Below, in pieces: positions 1 through 11,598 of a DNA stretch of 64,000 nucleotides (position 1 is the first letter of the stretch; each line of letters starts with the position of its first letter). Under the pieces are notes generated by a model. That model saw only the letters and a list, made by a program, of their open reading frames with translations. It was not told where the DNA came from and did no database searches. Made by a program: the position numbers and the translations under genes. Source of the DNA: Dipteronia dyeriana (lineage: Eukaryota; Streptophyta; Magnoliopsida; Sapindales; Sapindaceae); the NCBI GenBank assembly GCA_032871835.1, contig CM065295.1, positions 20,098,501-20,162,500 of the forward strand, read 5' to 3'.

Positions 1-575
1 AATTGGCAAACAACTTTGGATATTGAAGTGGTACACGATAGTATTTTTATTTTTTATTTTTGTAATCAGGGTGATCGATTCCGGATTTGGGCGGGACGAT
101 CTTGAAGTTTTGATAATTGTCTTTTGGTTTTAGAAAAACCTTATGGAGTATGTGATATTGCTAATCTATCTATTAACAAAGTGGTGTTTTGGATCCAAAT
201 ACCTAATATGTTGTTACTTTGCATGACAAAAGAGATAGGTGCTTTTTTGGGTCAGTTGATAGGGGAGCTTGTTGAGATTGATATAAGGGTGATTGGAGAA
301 TGTTTTGGAAAGTATATGCGGTTAAATATGGCTATTGACGTGTTAAAACCCTTAAAGAGGTTTCTACGTTTAGAGTTGGAAACAGGGAAAGAATCCATTT
401 TACTGTTGTGGTATGAGAGGTTAAGGAATATTGTTTCCATTGTGGTTTACTTGGTCACTCTTATCGGGAGTGTCGTATACGGAAGGAGACTGCTAGGAGA
501 GGGAATGTGGATTTTGAGTTTTATCCATGGATGAGAGCTTCGGGTCCATCGAGCTATAATAAATCTGTTGGTTAA
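1..575 (+). pseudogene. LINE ORF1 remnant: DUF4283 plus CCHC zinc knuckle
   Basis: ORF1 of plant LINEs encodes a nucleic-acid-binding chaperone for the retrotransposition particle. Before position 124 the sequence reads as a DUF4283 domain (IFIFYFCNQGDRFRIWAG) with a stop just after. From 124 it continues as the second half of the domain (pattern VVFWIQIPN, then KRFLRLELETGKE). The zinc knuckle CFHCGLLGHSYREC is encoded at 432-473 in a different frame from the 124-420 stretch, so an indel near 420-430 separates them. The NVDFEFYPWMRA signature follows in the knuckle frame, and a stop lies near 573. The domain order is typical of the family. Confidence 0.82.
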
Positions 576-1303
576 TATCGTAGCTGTGGGGAAGATTCAT
601 ATGCTAGTAGTGGAGGAGTTCTGGTTCTCCCACATATGGTGTTGGGATTCGATATAGAGAAGATGATTATGGGAGGGGCCAATAGAAGGTATCACTGTAA
701 TGAATCATGGATCATCTCGTGATCGATTGGTTGGGATAGATTTGGGTATGTTGGTAGAATGTGGTGTTTGTGAGACGGATTGTAGGATTGGGGGTAGGCA
801 AGATTTACAAGGGGTGACAAGTGGTGAGGACTTGTATGGAAAACAAAGTCTAGGGGAGAATCTTAGTACGATCATGGTTTCATCTAGTGTGGTTGAGTCT
901 CTCATGCATGAGAAGTTGTAGGATGCTGACATAGCAATGAGACCAGGTATGGGCCTGCATTGGGATGTTTTGGTCGAGGGTTCAATGAAAAAGGATACGA
1001 TGGTCTAGGTTGGGTGTGAAATAGATCATGCTAGTTTTGGAAATGATTCTATGAAAATTATTAATCTGGAGGAATTTTGGAAGTTTGTAAAAAGAATAGC
1101 AAATGGAAAAGGTTAGCTAGACAGGGTGGCAAGAAAGAACTGGTGGCTGTTGGGATGGTTATTTGGGAAATAGAAGTGTTGAAAATTCGAGCGAAGTGAA
1201 TTCTGTTGTTGAATTGAAGAAACATAAGTCTAAGTGTGCTTTTGATCCCCGTGTCAATTACGATATCGGTGAGTCAGGAGACATCCCCGGCTTGGCGAAC
1301 AAA
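576..1303 (+). other. LINE linker between ORF1 core and endonuclease
   Basis: This is the low-complexity, poorly conserved C-terminal part of ORF1 and the spacer to ORF2. Short open stretches at 700-921 and 1163-1303 occur, but no domain is recognisable. I see nothing else here. Confidence 0.5.
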
Positions 1304-2175
1304 ATGAAAGTGCTATTTTGGAACGCTCGTGGTTTGAGAGGGTGCCGAACGTTCCAAGTTCTGCACCGGTTGGTATAGGAACACCGCCCTATGATTGTCT
1401 TCTTGATGGAGACAATTTGTGATCATATTGCTATGGAGAGTATGCGGATTAAGTTGGGTGTTAATGCTAAGTTGGTGGTGGACTGAGATGGACATAGTGG
1501 TGGCTTATGTATTTTCTGGAAAGAGGAGATAACGGTATCTCTTTTGTCCTTTTCACGTTTTCACATTGATACAGTAGTAACTTCTTTTAATGATAAGAAA
1601 TGGAGATTGACGGGTTTTTACGGTCATCCGATGTCATCTCAACGTTTTCATGGTTGGACTTTGTTACGAAGGTTAGTTGGGTTGTCTTCTCTCCCTTGGT
1701 TGGTTATGGGGGATTTTAATGAAATTTTATGTTTGTCTGAGAAGCTAGGGGGAACGTCGTGTTAGGATTCTTTGATGGACAATTCGGTGTTGTTCTGAAG
1801 GATTGTGGATTGAAGGACCTAGGGTATGATAGTTCCCCATATACGTGGTCTAGCCGTCGTGAGTCACACCACATGGTTTAAGAATGTTTGGATCGTTGTG
1901 TGGGTAACGTGGAGTGGAGAGACCTTTTCCCAGTCTTTACTATTAGATATTTGCCTTATAGGAAATCAAATTATAGGCGACTTCTTCTTGAAATGGTCAA
2001 GGATTTGGATAGACATGTTGATGGTAGAGGTTGGTTTCATTATGAGTGTTTCTGGGCTGATAAGGAAGGATGTCTTGAGTTGATTGAGAAGGCTTGGAAA
2101 AGAGCAGATGGTAATAATAAAATGTTTAGCATGGTTTTTCGGTTGAGATCTTGCGTTATGCAACTGCAGTGCTGA
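1304..2175 (+). pseudogene. LINE ORF2 endonuclease domain (exo_endo_phos)
   Basis: The AP-like endonuclease nicks target DNA to prime reverse transcription. The domain starts with MKVLFWNARGLRG at about 1304, close to the usual WNxRGL start with its catalytic Asn. It continues through TGFYGHP and WLVMGDFNEIL (around 1610-1730), the classic GDFN motif with catalytic Asp and Asn. It ends in a YTWSSRRESHHM...LDRCVGNVEWRDLFP stretch at 1825-1950. Frames change several times and stops occur (for example at 1378, 1763 and 1879), so no single product is possible. The final SDH catalytic motif is not clear; the sequence there reads YRKSNYRR. Confidence 0.85.
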
Positions 2176-2279
2176 AATCAAGTGAATCAGCGAGAACTTA
2201 AATAAAATATATCGGTGAAGAGAAGGGAATCGACTTGTCTTAGCCATAGAGGGGAGTTGGTTGACTAGAGTCAATATAT

Positions 2280-3660
2280 AATGGTGGAAAAGGGTCTAGA
2301 TGATTTACTAAAGGAAGAATCTTTTTGGAGACAGGGATCTAGAGTTTCGTGACTGAAAGAAGGTGATCGTAATACAAGATTTTTCCATGCAAAGGCTTTT
2401 TCTCAATGGAGAAGGAATTTTTTAATTGGTTTGTATAATGAGAATGGTGTTTGGGTTTCTAGAGATGATGATATGGTTGGCGTGATTAGTAGCTATTTCT
2501 CATCTTTGTTCACTAGCTCTAGGCCTTCCACAAAAAAGTTGGATGAAGTTCTTCATACGGTTGAGCTGAGATTAACGCATAATTTAAGGGAGTTTCTTGA
2601 TGGTCAATTTACAGTGGATGAAGTTCGTAGTGCAATGTTCCAGATGAGTCTGTCGAAGGCTCTTGGTTGTGATGGTATTCCGACATATTTTTATCAGAAG
2701 TTTTAGTCAACTGTTGGAAATGATGTTACAGATCTGTTCTTGGAATGTTTTAATAGGAATCATTCTGTAGGAATGATTAATTGTTCTTTATTGTGTCTCA
2801 TCTCTGAAAGTGAAGAAAATGGTAAAAAAGATAGAGGTACGTCCTATCAGTTTGTGCAATGTAATCTATAAGTGTATCTCAAGAGGCTCTAGCAAATCAC
2901 CTACGTATGGTGTTACATAGCTTAATAGCCAATACTCAAAATGCTTTTATTCCTGGGAGATGCATTACAGACAATGCAATGGTATGGTTTGAATGTATGC
3001 ATGCTTTGCGAAGGAAAGTTAATGGGAAAAATAAGGGGTTTATGTCTCTTAAACTAGTTATGTCTAAAGCATAAAATCGAGTTTAGTGGAGTTTTTTAGA
3101 AGGGATGATACAGCGGATGGGTTTTTCTAACCGTTGGATTTCAATTATTATGGATTGTGTTTCTTCCGTTAGATACTCCTTTATTCTAAATGGGACAGTC
3201 AGAGGTGATATTAGGCCTTCTAGGGGTTTACGGCAGGGTGATCCATTTTCGACTTATCTTTTTCTCATATATGCAGATGGCCTTTCGAGTTTGATTTCTT
3301 TGGTAAAAAGATGTGGGAATTATTATGGGTTTAGGTGTAGTAGAAATGGTCCAAAGATTACTCATTTGTTTTTCGAGGATGATAGTCTACTTTTCACTCG
3401 GGCTACTCTTACTGAATGTATTCATATTAAGAATTTGCTGAAGGCTTATTCGCAGGCATCGGGTCAAAGTGTTAATTTTCAAAAGTCTGTCGTGTGTTTA
3501 GTAAGCAGATTTTGACTTCTGACAAGGGGATTTTGGCAGGGGTGTTAGAGAAAGAGGTGGTGGAGACTCATTTGAAATATTTAGGTCTTCCGGGTGTCTC
3601 TAGTAAAAGCAAGTAGCTTCTGTTTAATGATATTAAGTAACGGGTTTCGAAAAAAACTTC
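2280..3660 (+). pseudogene. LINE reverse transcriptase domain, FEDD active-site box
   Basis: The RT copies the element RNA into DNA at the nick. Visible blocks are KEGDRNTRFFHAKA (about 2355), KALGCDGIPTYFYQKF (about 2657-2705), AFIPGRCITDNAM (about 2943-2980), LRQGDPFSTYLF (about 3230) and HLFFEDDSLLF with the catalytic Asp pair at 3378-3383. It ends in the THLKYLGLPG block near 3570. The usual FADD box is FEDD here: both aspartates remain but the preceding Ala is Glu. Stops occur at 2704, 2869 and 3513, and frames shift between the blocks. Confidence 0.9.
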
Positions 3661-3699
3661 AAAATTGGTCGAATCAAATTTTTTTCGAGTGTTAGGAGG

Positions 3700-4640
3700 G
3701 AGGTCCTTATTAAAGCTGTTATCCATTTTATTCCAGTGTACTTCATGAATCCTTTCAGGCTTCCAACTTTTCTCTTTTTTGATCTTTACTGTTCGTGTGT
3801 GAGATTCTGGTGGAGTAGGGGTGTTTTGAAAAGGAAATTGCATTGGTGCTCGTGGGATTCGTTGTGTAAGTCTCGGTGTGTGAGGGGTTTTGGTTTTCTA
3901 GATTTAGGTGATTTCAATCAAGCACTTCTTACTAAACAATGTTGGAGACTTATCCAATATCCACAATCTCTAGTGGCGCAAGTTCTCAAATCATGTTATT
4001 ATCCTAATAATTCCCTTTTTGATACTAGAATGAGCAAGTTTGGTTCGTTTCTCTGGAATAGTCTTGTGTGGGGAAGAGAGCTTATTGAAAGAGGCTCTAG
4101 ATGGAGAGTTGGTGATGATCGGTCCATTTTTGTTTACAAAGACCTTTGGATCCCATGGCTGCCTCTACTCAAGATCAGTTACTCGCTGGTCTTGGGTGAT
4201 TTGGCGAATGTAGATCATTTACGGTTAACTAATAGAGATTGGAATGAGGAGGTGGTGTGTCGGGTGTTCTTTGAGGATGAGGCAAAGGCTTTTTTAAGTA
4301 TTCCTCTTAGCAATTCGGGGTTGGAAGATAATATGTTCTGGCATTTCGATAAATTAGGAAACTATTCGGTTAGAAGTGAAAATTGGCTTGCCAAAAACTC
4401 TGTTTCGAATCCAAGTGTTTTTGGCCTTTGATGTCTTAGTGGAAGTTTCTATAGAGTCTTAATTTGCCCTCTAAAATTAAGGTCTGTATTTGGAAGGCTT
4501 GTAATGATTGGATACCTACAAGGTTTAATATGTATTCTCATGGTATGAAGTTGGATTTGTGGTGTCCTGTGTGTCGTCGTAGGAGTGAATCTTCTTTGCA
4601 TGCGCTCTGGCAATGTTCTTCGCTGCAGACTGTTCGTACA
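3700..4640 (+). pseudogene. LINE ORF2 connection and zf-RVT region
   Basis: This is the C-terminal non-RT part of plant LINE ORF2. An open stretch at 3736-4431 carries family-typical patterns: FWWSRG, KSRCVRGFGFLDLGDFNQALLTKQ, SRWRVGDDRSIFVYKDLWIP. The zf-RVT part follows at about 4455-4640 with LPSKIKVCIWKACNDWIPTR and then CPVCRRRSESSLHALWQC, a Cys/His cluster. A stop at 4429-4431 and a frame change separate the two. Confidence 0.85.
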
Positions 4641-4835
4641 GATTCCTATATTGGTGGCTATGGTAAAGCACTGGATTGCAGCTCTTTCTTAGATTTTATG
4701 TTGTCTGTTCGGAATAGAGTGTCGATGCTGAGTTTTAAGATTTTGTGTATTGTTTGGTGGCATGTTTGGTTTAGAAGGAATCAGTTTGTTCATGGATCAA
4801 TGTTGTTACCTGTTGCTGAGATTTTTGGTTGAGCT

Positions 4836-5402
4836 ATGCAATTTACTGATGATTTTCGAAAGGCTAATGTGGTTGAGGGTGGTGATGTGAGGAATCATCC
4901 AGTGCATTCTAGTTGGGAACCACCTCATGATGGTCTTTTTAAAATTAATACGGATGCGGTGTTGAGTGAAAAAGATAAGGCCTCTGGGTTAAGAGTGGTG
5001 ATTTCGGATAATAAGGGTCGTGTTATGGCTTTTCTATGCCGGAATGTTGGGGGTTATTATGAACCTTGCATTGCTGAAGCTATGGCGATTCGTAGGGGAT
5101 TCCGGTTGGCAATGGAGTCTGGTCTGGTTCCTGTTGTTTTGGAATCCGACGCTTTAGAGGTGGTTAATTTGCTTCAATCTAAAATAGTTCCAAATTCTGA
5201 GCTTGGTGTCATTATTCATGATATTTCTGATATTGTGGATAATTCTTTTTTGTGTTCCTTTCATTTTGTTCATAGATTGGCTAATAAAGTGGCTCATGGC
5301 CTGACTAAGTTGGCATTAGCCCATAGAGGTGAATTTGTTTGGTTGGAAGACTGTCCTCTGTCTGTGGAGGGGGTCTTGGGAGATATCTCGAGTTTTCTAT
5401 AA
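4836..5402 (+). pseudogene. LINE RNase H domain (RVT_3 type), open for 188 residues
   Basis: This RNase H domain degrades RNA in RNA-DNA hybrids. It is found at the C-terminus of many plant LINEs. The open stretch keeps the expected acidic residues in order: INTDAV (first Asp), CIAEAMAIRRG (Glu), ESDALEVV (second Asp) and, near the end, HRLANKVAHGLTKLA with the Asn/His that replace the usual final Asp context. The domain itself has no stop. However, it is cut off from the upstream ORF2 by the stop at 4830-4832, so it is only a fragment of a polyprotein. The LINE 3' tail begins right after the stop at 5402. Confidence 0.85.
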
Positions 5403-5430
5403 TGTTTCTTTATATAATGAATTTCTCTAT

Positions 5431-5439
5431 AAAAAAAAA
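5431..5439 (+). repeat. LINE 3' terminal A-run
   Basis: A short A-run follows the RNase H stop by about 30 bases, as expected for the 3' end of a LINE. The target-site duplication cannot be checked because the 5' end is outside the window. Confidence 0.6.
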
Positions 5440-6030
5440 TCTCAAAATTAAATATTCTATTTAAATATTGATTTGATTTATAATTTTTTTAAAATCTTTT
5501 ATTGTTCTTATAGATTTTTTTTCTAATATAAATATTTTACTTAAATATTGATTTAATAAATATAATTAATGAAAAAAATTAATTAGGGTTCTAAAATCAT
5601 GTATATTTTAGTCATTATAACTAATCTCAATATTTTTGCCACAAAATTACCTAACAAATATATACTGATTTTGAGTTATACAGTAGTTTTAAAAATACAA
5701 TTAATCAAACATCTGCTACTTAAATTCACAACTGATTAGTTACAGTAATATCAAACTGGTCCATAGTAAAGTATCTGGTGTATATATGGTATAGGTATCA
5801 ATATTTGAATATTTATGGGTTGATAGAAATAGTAAAGTATCTTGCCACCTAAATAAGTTATCTTTGACTGAGTAGAGAAATTTTGAATTTTAAATATTGA
5901 TAGGTTGATAGAGATAATAAAGTATCTTGCCACCTAAATAAGTAATCTTTGACCGAGTAGAGAAATTTTGAATCTTAAAAAAAAAATAGCGAAAACACCT
6001 CAATCTTTTTTTCTTATGAATAATAAAGCG
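5440..6030. other. AT-rich spacer without gene
   Basis: No coding or RNA gene is visible. The only structure is the direct duplication listed at 5818-5977. Confidence 0.6.
5818..5977. repeat. Tandem duplication, 85-bp unit, two copies
   Basis: The copies start with GGTTGATAG at 5818 and 5903. Both contain AAAGTATCTTGCCACCTAAA and end in AGAAATTTTGAAT. They differ at only a few positions. A weaker, partial relative begins near 5765. Confidence 0.85.
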
Positions 6031-6038
6031 AAATTGGG

Positions 6039-6882
6039 TAGGGGTGGGCACCAATCAGTCAAACCAACCCAATTCAACCGGACCTAACTGGCTAGATTGA
6101 GTTGGGTTGGGTAGATAAAATATAACTCAACACAACCCGATATTCCGATATTAATAATAAAAAATAAATTAAATAATTTTATTTATTATTATATCTATTA
6201 TGAAATCTCATTTTTAAAAATATTTAAAAATGTTACTCATGCAACATTTATAATATTATAAATGATAAATATAAATACATAATTTTAAATATTTTATACC
6301 ATAAATATGTAATACATTTATTAAAAACATACAATTATATTGTCTTCGTCTTTTGTATTAATTGACACATCCTTAATTATACTTTAAAATACTTTTTTTT
6401 CTTAGGATTTGATTAAGAATATGATAGAAAAAAATCTAATAATTGTATATAAACTCAAACTATTATATTGGTTGAAATAAATAATAGATTATCAAACTAC
6501 GAGATATTTGTCGAAGTGATTATATTGTAAAAATAATGGGAGGCTTAAATGGAGACTTTATAAATTGGATAAATTGTTATATTTTTATTATGCAACAAAT
6601 ATTTAAACAATTTGTATTTTATGTTATGATTTGATTTTGATGTTTTTAAGAAATCTAAACTCAATGTGGTATGATATTTGGATAAAAAAATAGTTTAAAT
6701 TTGAATTTTGATATAACAAAATTTGAATTCAAATATATTCTTTCTATTGGGCTTAAAAAGCTCAATCCGATCAACCCAACCCGATAAATATTGGGTTATG
6801 TTGGATTGGGTTAAAATTTACGTTGGATTGGATTGGGTCGAAAATTTTTCAACCCAACCCAATCCGAAAACACCCACCCCTA
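6039..6882. mobile_element. Non-autonomous hAT element (MITE), perfect 8-bp TSD
   Basis: The left end is TAGGGGTGGGCA (6039-6050). The right end, read inward on the other strand, is TAGGGGTGGGTG (6871-6882), matching 10 of 12. It is flanked by a perfect 8-bp direct repeat AAATTGGG at 6031-6038 and 6883-6890, the target-site duplication length of hAT transposons. Subterminal parts are rich in AACCCAACCC / GGGTTGGGTT motifs in both orientations, typical of transposase-binding regions. The core is AT-rich and has no ORF. Termini and duplication are read directly; the superfamily assignment follows from them. Confidence 0.92.
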
Positions 6883-6890
6883 AAATTGGG

Positions 6891-7290
6891 TGATAATATC
6901 CAACTATAATAAATTAAAGTGCATTCTTATAGTTAAATTCAATAATGGACTTCAAACATAATCTATAGAAAATGATTGAATAGAAATCAAAATACTTAGT
7001 AAGTGGTAGAAATTAGCGATGACTAGGCGCACAGCGCACTTATATATTAATGAGTCAACCTAAAGAACTTAAAATTTGGACTTAATCATTCAAGTATTTT
7101 TTAGTCCATAGTTGAGATTTGAATACGTTATAAGTATATAGGTAGTTAAGATGTTGAAGTTAAAATTTGAAGTCATAAATTTATATTGGTTTATTCTAAC
7201 CCCATATATATTAGTTATTGCGATAATTGATAATTGTTTTGTTATGAAAATAGATACAATAATTCGTATATTGAATTGCTTCGACATGAA
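6891..7290. other. AT-rich spacer, nothing recognised
   Basis: No gene, RNA or terminal repeat was recognised in this stretch. Confidence 0.5.
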
Positions 7291-7545
7291 GGGCTCGTTT
7301 GGTGTGCTACACTGTTCTATTAGGAGTTTAAAATGTATTAGAATAATACAATACAACGTTTGGTTTGTTTTATACTGTTCACTGTATTGTATTAGCTAAT
7401 ACAATTTAATTGATCTAATATGGTGGAACTAATACATATTAAAGAGCTAATACACCTAATATAAATATATCACCAAACATGATAGTCAAAAAATAATACA
7501 ATAAGATACAATGCAATACAGTGTATCACACGGATCCAAAAATAA
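7291..7545. mobile_element. Short MITE candidate with GGCTCGTTTGGT-type end
   Basis: GTGTGCTACACTGT at 7302-7315 is matched on the other strand by GTGTGATACACTGT (7518-7531), 13 of 14. The left outer sequence GGGCTCGTTTGGT resembles ends of PIF/Harbinger-like MITEs. The inner part repeats AATACA / TGTATT motifs in both orientations. The exact ends and duplication could not be fixed. Confidence 0.6.
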
Positions 7546-7904
7546 CAGCCAGATGTTTTCGTGAAATGAATCTGAAACGCCCAACCCATCTATTAATTTT
7601 TCTATACGAGCTGAATAAAGTCAAAACCTGATGGGTCGATTGCGAATTGGGCCTGACCTGGCAATTTATAGTAAAACTAAAAGAAGATGGGTTTAATTTC
7701 GCAATTTGTGGCCACACTTCAAGAAGCCTGTAACATATTTTATCATTTCCATTAAGATTTCTGATCTAACCAGTAACCATGGATATTTTTTTTGTTAATA
7801 TTTTTTTCAAACATTATTTTTCTCTCTTTTTTGGGTTATTCCTTTTTTGGGTAACATTAAATGAGTCGGTAGTCTACTGAGATTATTTGGATACCTATGG
7901 ATAA
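7546..7904. other. Spacer, nothing recognised
   Basis: AT-rich sequence with no recognisable gene or repeat end. Confidence 0.5.
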
Positions 7905-8522
7905 GAGCATCTCTAATAAACCGGAAAAGAGGATGTCTTTGATTATATTTAGGGAGTTTCGATCGAAAAGAATTCCAACAGGTTCCCTATCTCGCTCCCT
8001 AAATATTTTTCCAGTTAAGGACTCCCTAAATCTAAGGCTCCCTATCTCACTCCCTATATTTTTTTCACTCCCTCAATTCTTGAGTCATGTCTTTATTTAT
8101 TTATTTTTTTAACCTAAAAGGTCAATTATATATATTTAATTAATTGTTTTAATTCAATTCTAAGTATCTGCTTTACTAAAAAAATTACATCACAATGGCA
8201 ATTTATTTTCAACGTCTCTCCTGTCTCAACGTCTCTCTTTTTACATACCAACGAACTCTTTTTTTTTTTTTTTTTTTTAAACCCATTTCATTATTACTTT
8301 TTGTATATAATAACATTTTCAATTTAGTTAAAAATAATAATAATTCGTTTTTAATTAATAATAATAATAATAATAATAATTCGTTTTTAAATAAAAATAT
8401 ATTAAAAAAATAATAAAGAACCATATTGGAGTATTAATTCCTTAAATGGTTCCATATTCGTAAAAAGTGCAACCGACTCCCTAAATAATAGGAAAATTTA
8501 TGGAACCTTATTGGAGATGTTC
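7905..8522. mobile_element. Tourist/PIF-like MITE with TAA target-site duplication
   Basis: The left end is GAGCATCTCTAATAA (7905-7919). The right end read inward is GAACATCTCCAATAA, matching 13 of 15. TAA stands outside both ends (7902-7904 and 8523-8525), the 3-bp duplication typical of PIF/Harbinger MITEs. CTCCCTAAAT-type motifs recur inside. A T-run near 8262-8278 and an AAT-rich stretch at about 8330-8385 have grown within it. No ORF. Confidence 0.83.
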
Positions 8523-8880
8523 TAATGCGCCACCCACTATATCACAAACCATAGTATTCTAAAATCAAAACCAATATCATCGTAATTACATATAAATTTG
8601 ATTCTTGCTTCAATGGTATACAATAAATCCTTTAATTGATTTCTTTTTTGCATTTTTGTTCTTTTGGGGTGCGTTTAGTACGGAGATGAGACATGACAAT
8701 GTGGGAATGGACAGAACATGACAGAACTGAACATGTTGTTCTATGTTGTGTTTGAAAGGCCTGGACAGAACTATAAACTGTACTGCTATGCATTTGGTGT
8801 GGCTAGGACAGGACGGAACAAAAGATTCAAATGACCAGAGTACCCTTTCTTATATATATAACAACATAGACTATAATATA

Positions 8881-8911
<31 letters not shown>

Positions 8912-8950
8912 TAATAATATTATATATAATGATCTATAACATATTATTAC

Positions 8951-9006
<56 letters not shown>

Positions 9007-9069
9007 GATATTATTATATATTAATATAGAATATTACATGTATTATATAAAATAATATGATATATAATA

Positions 9070-9913
9070 TGTTGTATGTGAATTTTACCAAGCGTACACG
9101 TCATCGACAAGATTGAGAAAATTGTCAGGTGGACACCCAAATAAGCACTCATGAAAAATCCTGCAAGGCACCATTAAAGAGAAGAAAGCCCGAGTAAATA
9201 AACAGCATGGCAAGACCTACTCGGGATCAGCTAAACTATTCCAAATTAATTAAAAGTACTCGGGACCAACAAATGTTATTCTTACTCGGGATAAATGCGA
9301 CCCGAGTAAGAAACTCGGTGCTTAATTCACATGGATTCAGTCATTAAATACGCGAAGATATCCATCAGGAAGAACCCCAAAGAGAACAGAATACTGAGCT
9401 AGAAGAATCCTCAATTAGGAAACAACTTGATTTCACTACAAAGACTACACTCTTATAAGGAAACAATTACAAATAAAACTACACTACTGGAATCCCACTC
9501 GATTTCCATAAGAGACTCCGAAACACGAAAGAAGACAAATCAACCTCAAACAAGTAACCGAATCACAATTGAATGTAAAGATCTTGTATTACTTGTACAA
9601 AGTAGATTAGGGTTCTATAAACATATAAATAGACCCATAATCTCGTTCCAAAAGATATATAGGTAAGATAGCAATAGAAAAATACAGAGAGAAGAAAGAG
9701 AGATCGAGAGCTTGTAAACATCATAATTTCATAGTGGATTTTGGCTCGGTTGACCCATCAACCACCCGTGGACGTTTCTCCGGTCATCGGAGTTTTCCCA
9801 CGTAAAACTTGTGTCTTCGTTACTCTCTCTGAATCTCTCTCTCTCTTTGAATTAATAGCTGAAATCCAATCCTTGTTGGCTTTTCTGACACAATCCAGAA
9901 ATCGACGTCAACA
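9070..9913 (+). repeat. 5' LTR of gypsy A
   Basis: It begins TGTTGTATGTGAATTTTACC and ends CGACGTCAACA. It matches the 3' LTR nearly throughout, but lacks a 47-bp segment that the 3' LTR holds between two TACTCGGG motifs. It contains TACTCGGG and the inverse CCCGAGTA several times in U3. Confidence 0.95.
9624..9631 (+). promoter_or_regulatory. TATA box of the 5' LTR promoter
   Basis: TATAAATA lies about 290 bases before the LTR end, at the same place as TATAAATA at 20735-20742 in the 3' LTR. In copy B the matching site reads TATAGATA. Confidence 0.6.
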
Positions 9914-9935
9914 ATTGGCGCTAGAAGGAGGGGCT
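9914..9935 (+). promoter_or_regulatory. Primer-binding site region of gypsy A
   Basis: Directly after the LTR end comes ATTGGCGCTAGAAGGAGG. The TTGGCGC start is typical for Tat/Athila elements, whose minus-strand primer is a tRNA other than initiator Met. I cannot fix which tRNA. Confidence 0.6.
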
Positions 9936-9942
9936 TGAACCT

Positions 9943-11598
9943 TTGACCTTGTTAAAAGCAATGGCAGGAAGTAGAAGTAGAAGTAGTTCAGGGAATGGCC
10001 AAAGATCACCGGGCGATTTCCATGTTGGCAACACGTCACGAGATCCTGCAGCAAACATAGAAAACCAGTCTGCATACCTGACAGGGATCCAGCAAGTGCC
10101 TCCAACCAACAGAGATCTGACGCTGCATTTTCAAGAGGCATTATAGCAATTGGTGACAGACGCAGCAAGGGAAGGGGTTGATCTACTGGCAGCAGAAGCA
10201 CATACTCCCAATCCTCCACCCCTTGCTTGCGGGTGGAGGATTGGGCCAGGAATAATTATACCGGAAACCAGAAGGAACTCTTCCCCAATCAATCTGGCTG
10301 GACAGGAAACACCTGAAGAGGAACAACCTCACCAGAGGCTGAACCATAATCAAACAGTACGGGCCAGACATCGTAAATATGATCGATGCAGAGGTCGGTC
10401 ATCATCAGAAGACAGTGATCAACACCATCGCAAACATCATCATGGAATCACACGAGAGGTCCGGCATCCGAGTGAAGAGTCTGAGAAAAGAATGACGATA
10501 ACCCAGCAGCTTAACCGTCGGGGAAGTCCGATGGGAAATGGAGATGTTACAATCCAGAGCCTAACTCGAGAAGTAGAAAATAACAGGCGTCAGATAGAAG
10601 CACTGGTCAGACGCTATGGCTATAACGATCTATCCGACGATGACTCTAACAGTCCATTCACCAGGGAAATTTTACGGACCCCTTTCCCAGAAAGATTCAG
10701 GATGCCGCATATGGAGCAATTCAAAAAAGATACAGATCCAAAAGAGCACGTTAGACGCTATAAAAGTGCAATGGCTCAATATGCCTGCAGTGACTCCCTA
10801 TTGTGTCTCAACTTTCCGCAAACACTAGAAGACACAGGTTCAAGATGGTTCGGGAGACTACCACCTGTGAGCATCGAAAATTTCAGCTAACTGAGCAGAA
10901 GCTTCTCAAGGCAATTTCTTAGCAATGTTCACAGGAAAAAGTCGGTGGCCTACCTCTCTCAAATAAAGCAGGGGAAGGACGAATCATTAAAGAAATACTT
11001 AGACCGATTCGGCCAAGCAGTATCAGAAATTGGCAGTGAAAACGATGAAGCAATTATTGCTGCTTTCACCAATAACTTACAGAATGGACGGCTATCCTTT
11101 GATTTGAGAATAGCACGGCTGACCAGGTATGCTGACATGATGGATATGGCAGGAGGATACACACTAGCCGAAGAAGAAGAGTTAGCTATATGAGGGAGCT
11201 ATATGCACGGAGGAAAGCCTGAACAGAAGGATGATGAATCCAATAGGCAGAATCAAAAAGGAAAGCTAAAAGGGAACGGCAAGGAGAAAAACAAGGATGA
11301 GGGTAATGGGAGTAATACCGAACATTCCACAGATAAATACCGAGGCAGATACACCAATTACACCCCTCTTTGGAAAAAACAAGAAGAAATTCTAGCCATC
11401 CTAAAAGAGAAGAATATGGTGCAACAACCGCGGTGACAGTCTCAGTTTGCCTGGAAAGATACTACCAAGTATTGCAGGTTTCACAAGAAAACCGGGCATG
11501 AGACTTCAAAGTTTTTCCAGCTCAGAGATTACATAGAGACTCTTATTCAAGAAGGGCACCTGCGGGATGTAATCTTAAAAAAAGATGAGAGATCATAA
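9943..11598 (+). pseudogene. gag: Gypsy A gag
   Basis: Gag forms the particle shell and binds element RNA. The likely start is ATG 9961 (MAGSRSRSSSG), with an in-frame ATG at 9943. The retrotrans_gag domain lies at about 10650-11190: PFTREIL, PERFRMPHMEQF, TDPKEHVRRYKSAMAQ, FPQTLEDTGSRWFGRLPP, then LSQIKQGKDESLKKYLDRF. A CCHC-like region, CRFHKKTGHETSKFFQL, follows at about 11470-11520. Its last Cys is Phe, so the knuckle is broken. The frame is kept throughout but hit by stops at 10144, 10888, 11191, 11434 and 11596. The first three fall at positions easily reached from sense codons by one change. Confidence 0.9.

Larger units (their letters stand above)
1..5439 (+). mobile_element. Plant L1-type LINE with RNase H, 5' end outside the window, decayed
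   Basis: The domains run in the order of plant L1/RIL-type LINEs: an ORF1 nucleic-acid-binding part, AP endonuclease, reverse transcriptase, a zf-RVT cysteine/histidine region and a C-terminal RNase H. An A-run follows at 5431-5439. Reading frames change many times and carry internal stops, so the copy is dead as an autonomous element. The window opens inside the DUF4283 domain of ORF1, so the true 5' end and one target-site duplication cannot be seen. The domain order and motifs are seen directly; the lineage name is from family knowledge. Confidence 0.93.

Noticed and set aside
7151..7399. 82-residue open stretch on + over the MITE
   Set aside because: AT-rich chance ORF covering a MITE end, with no protein features.
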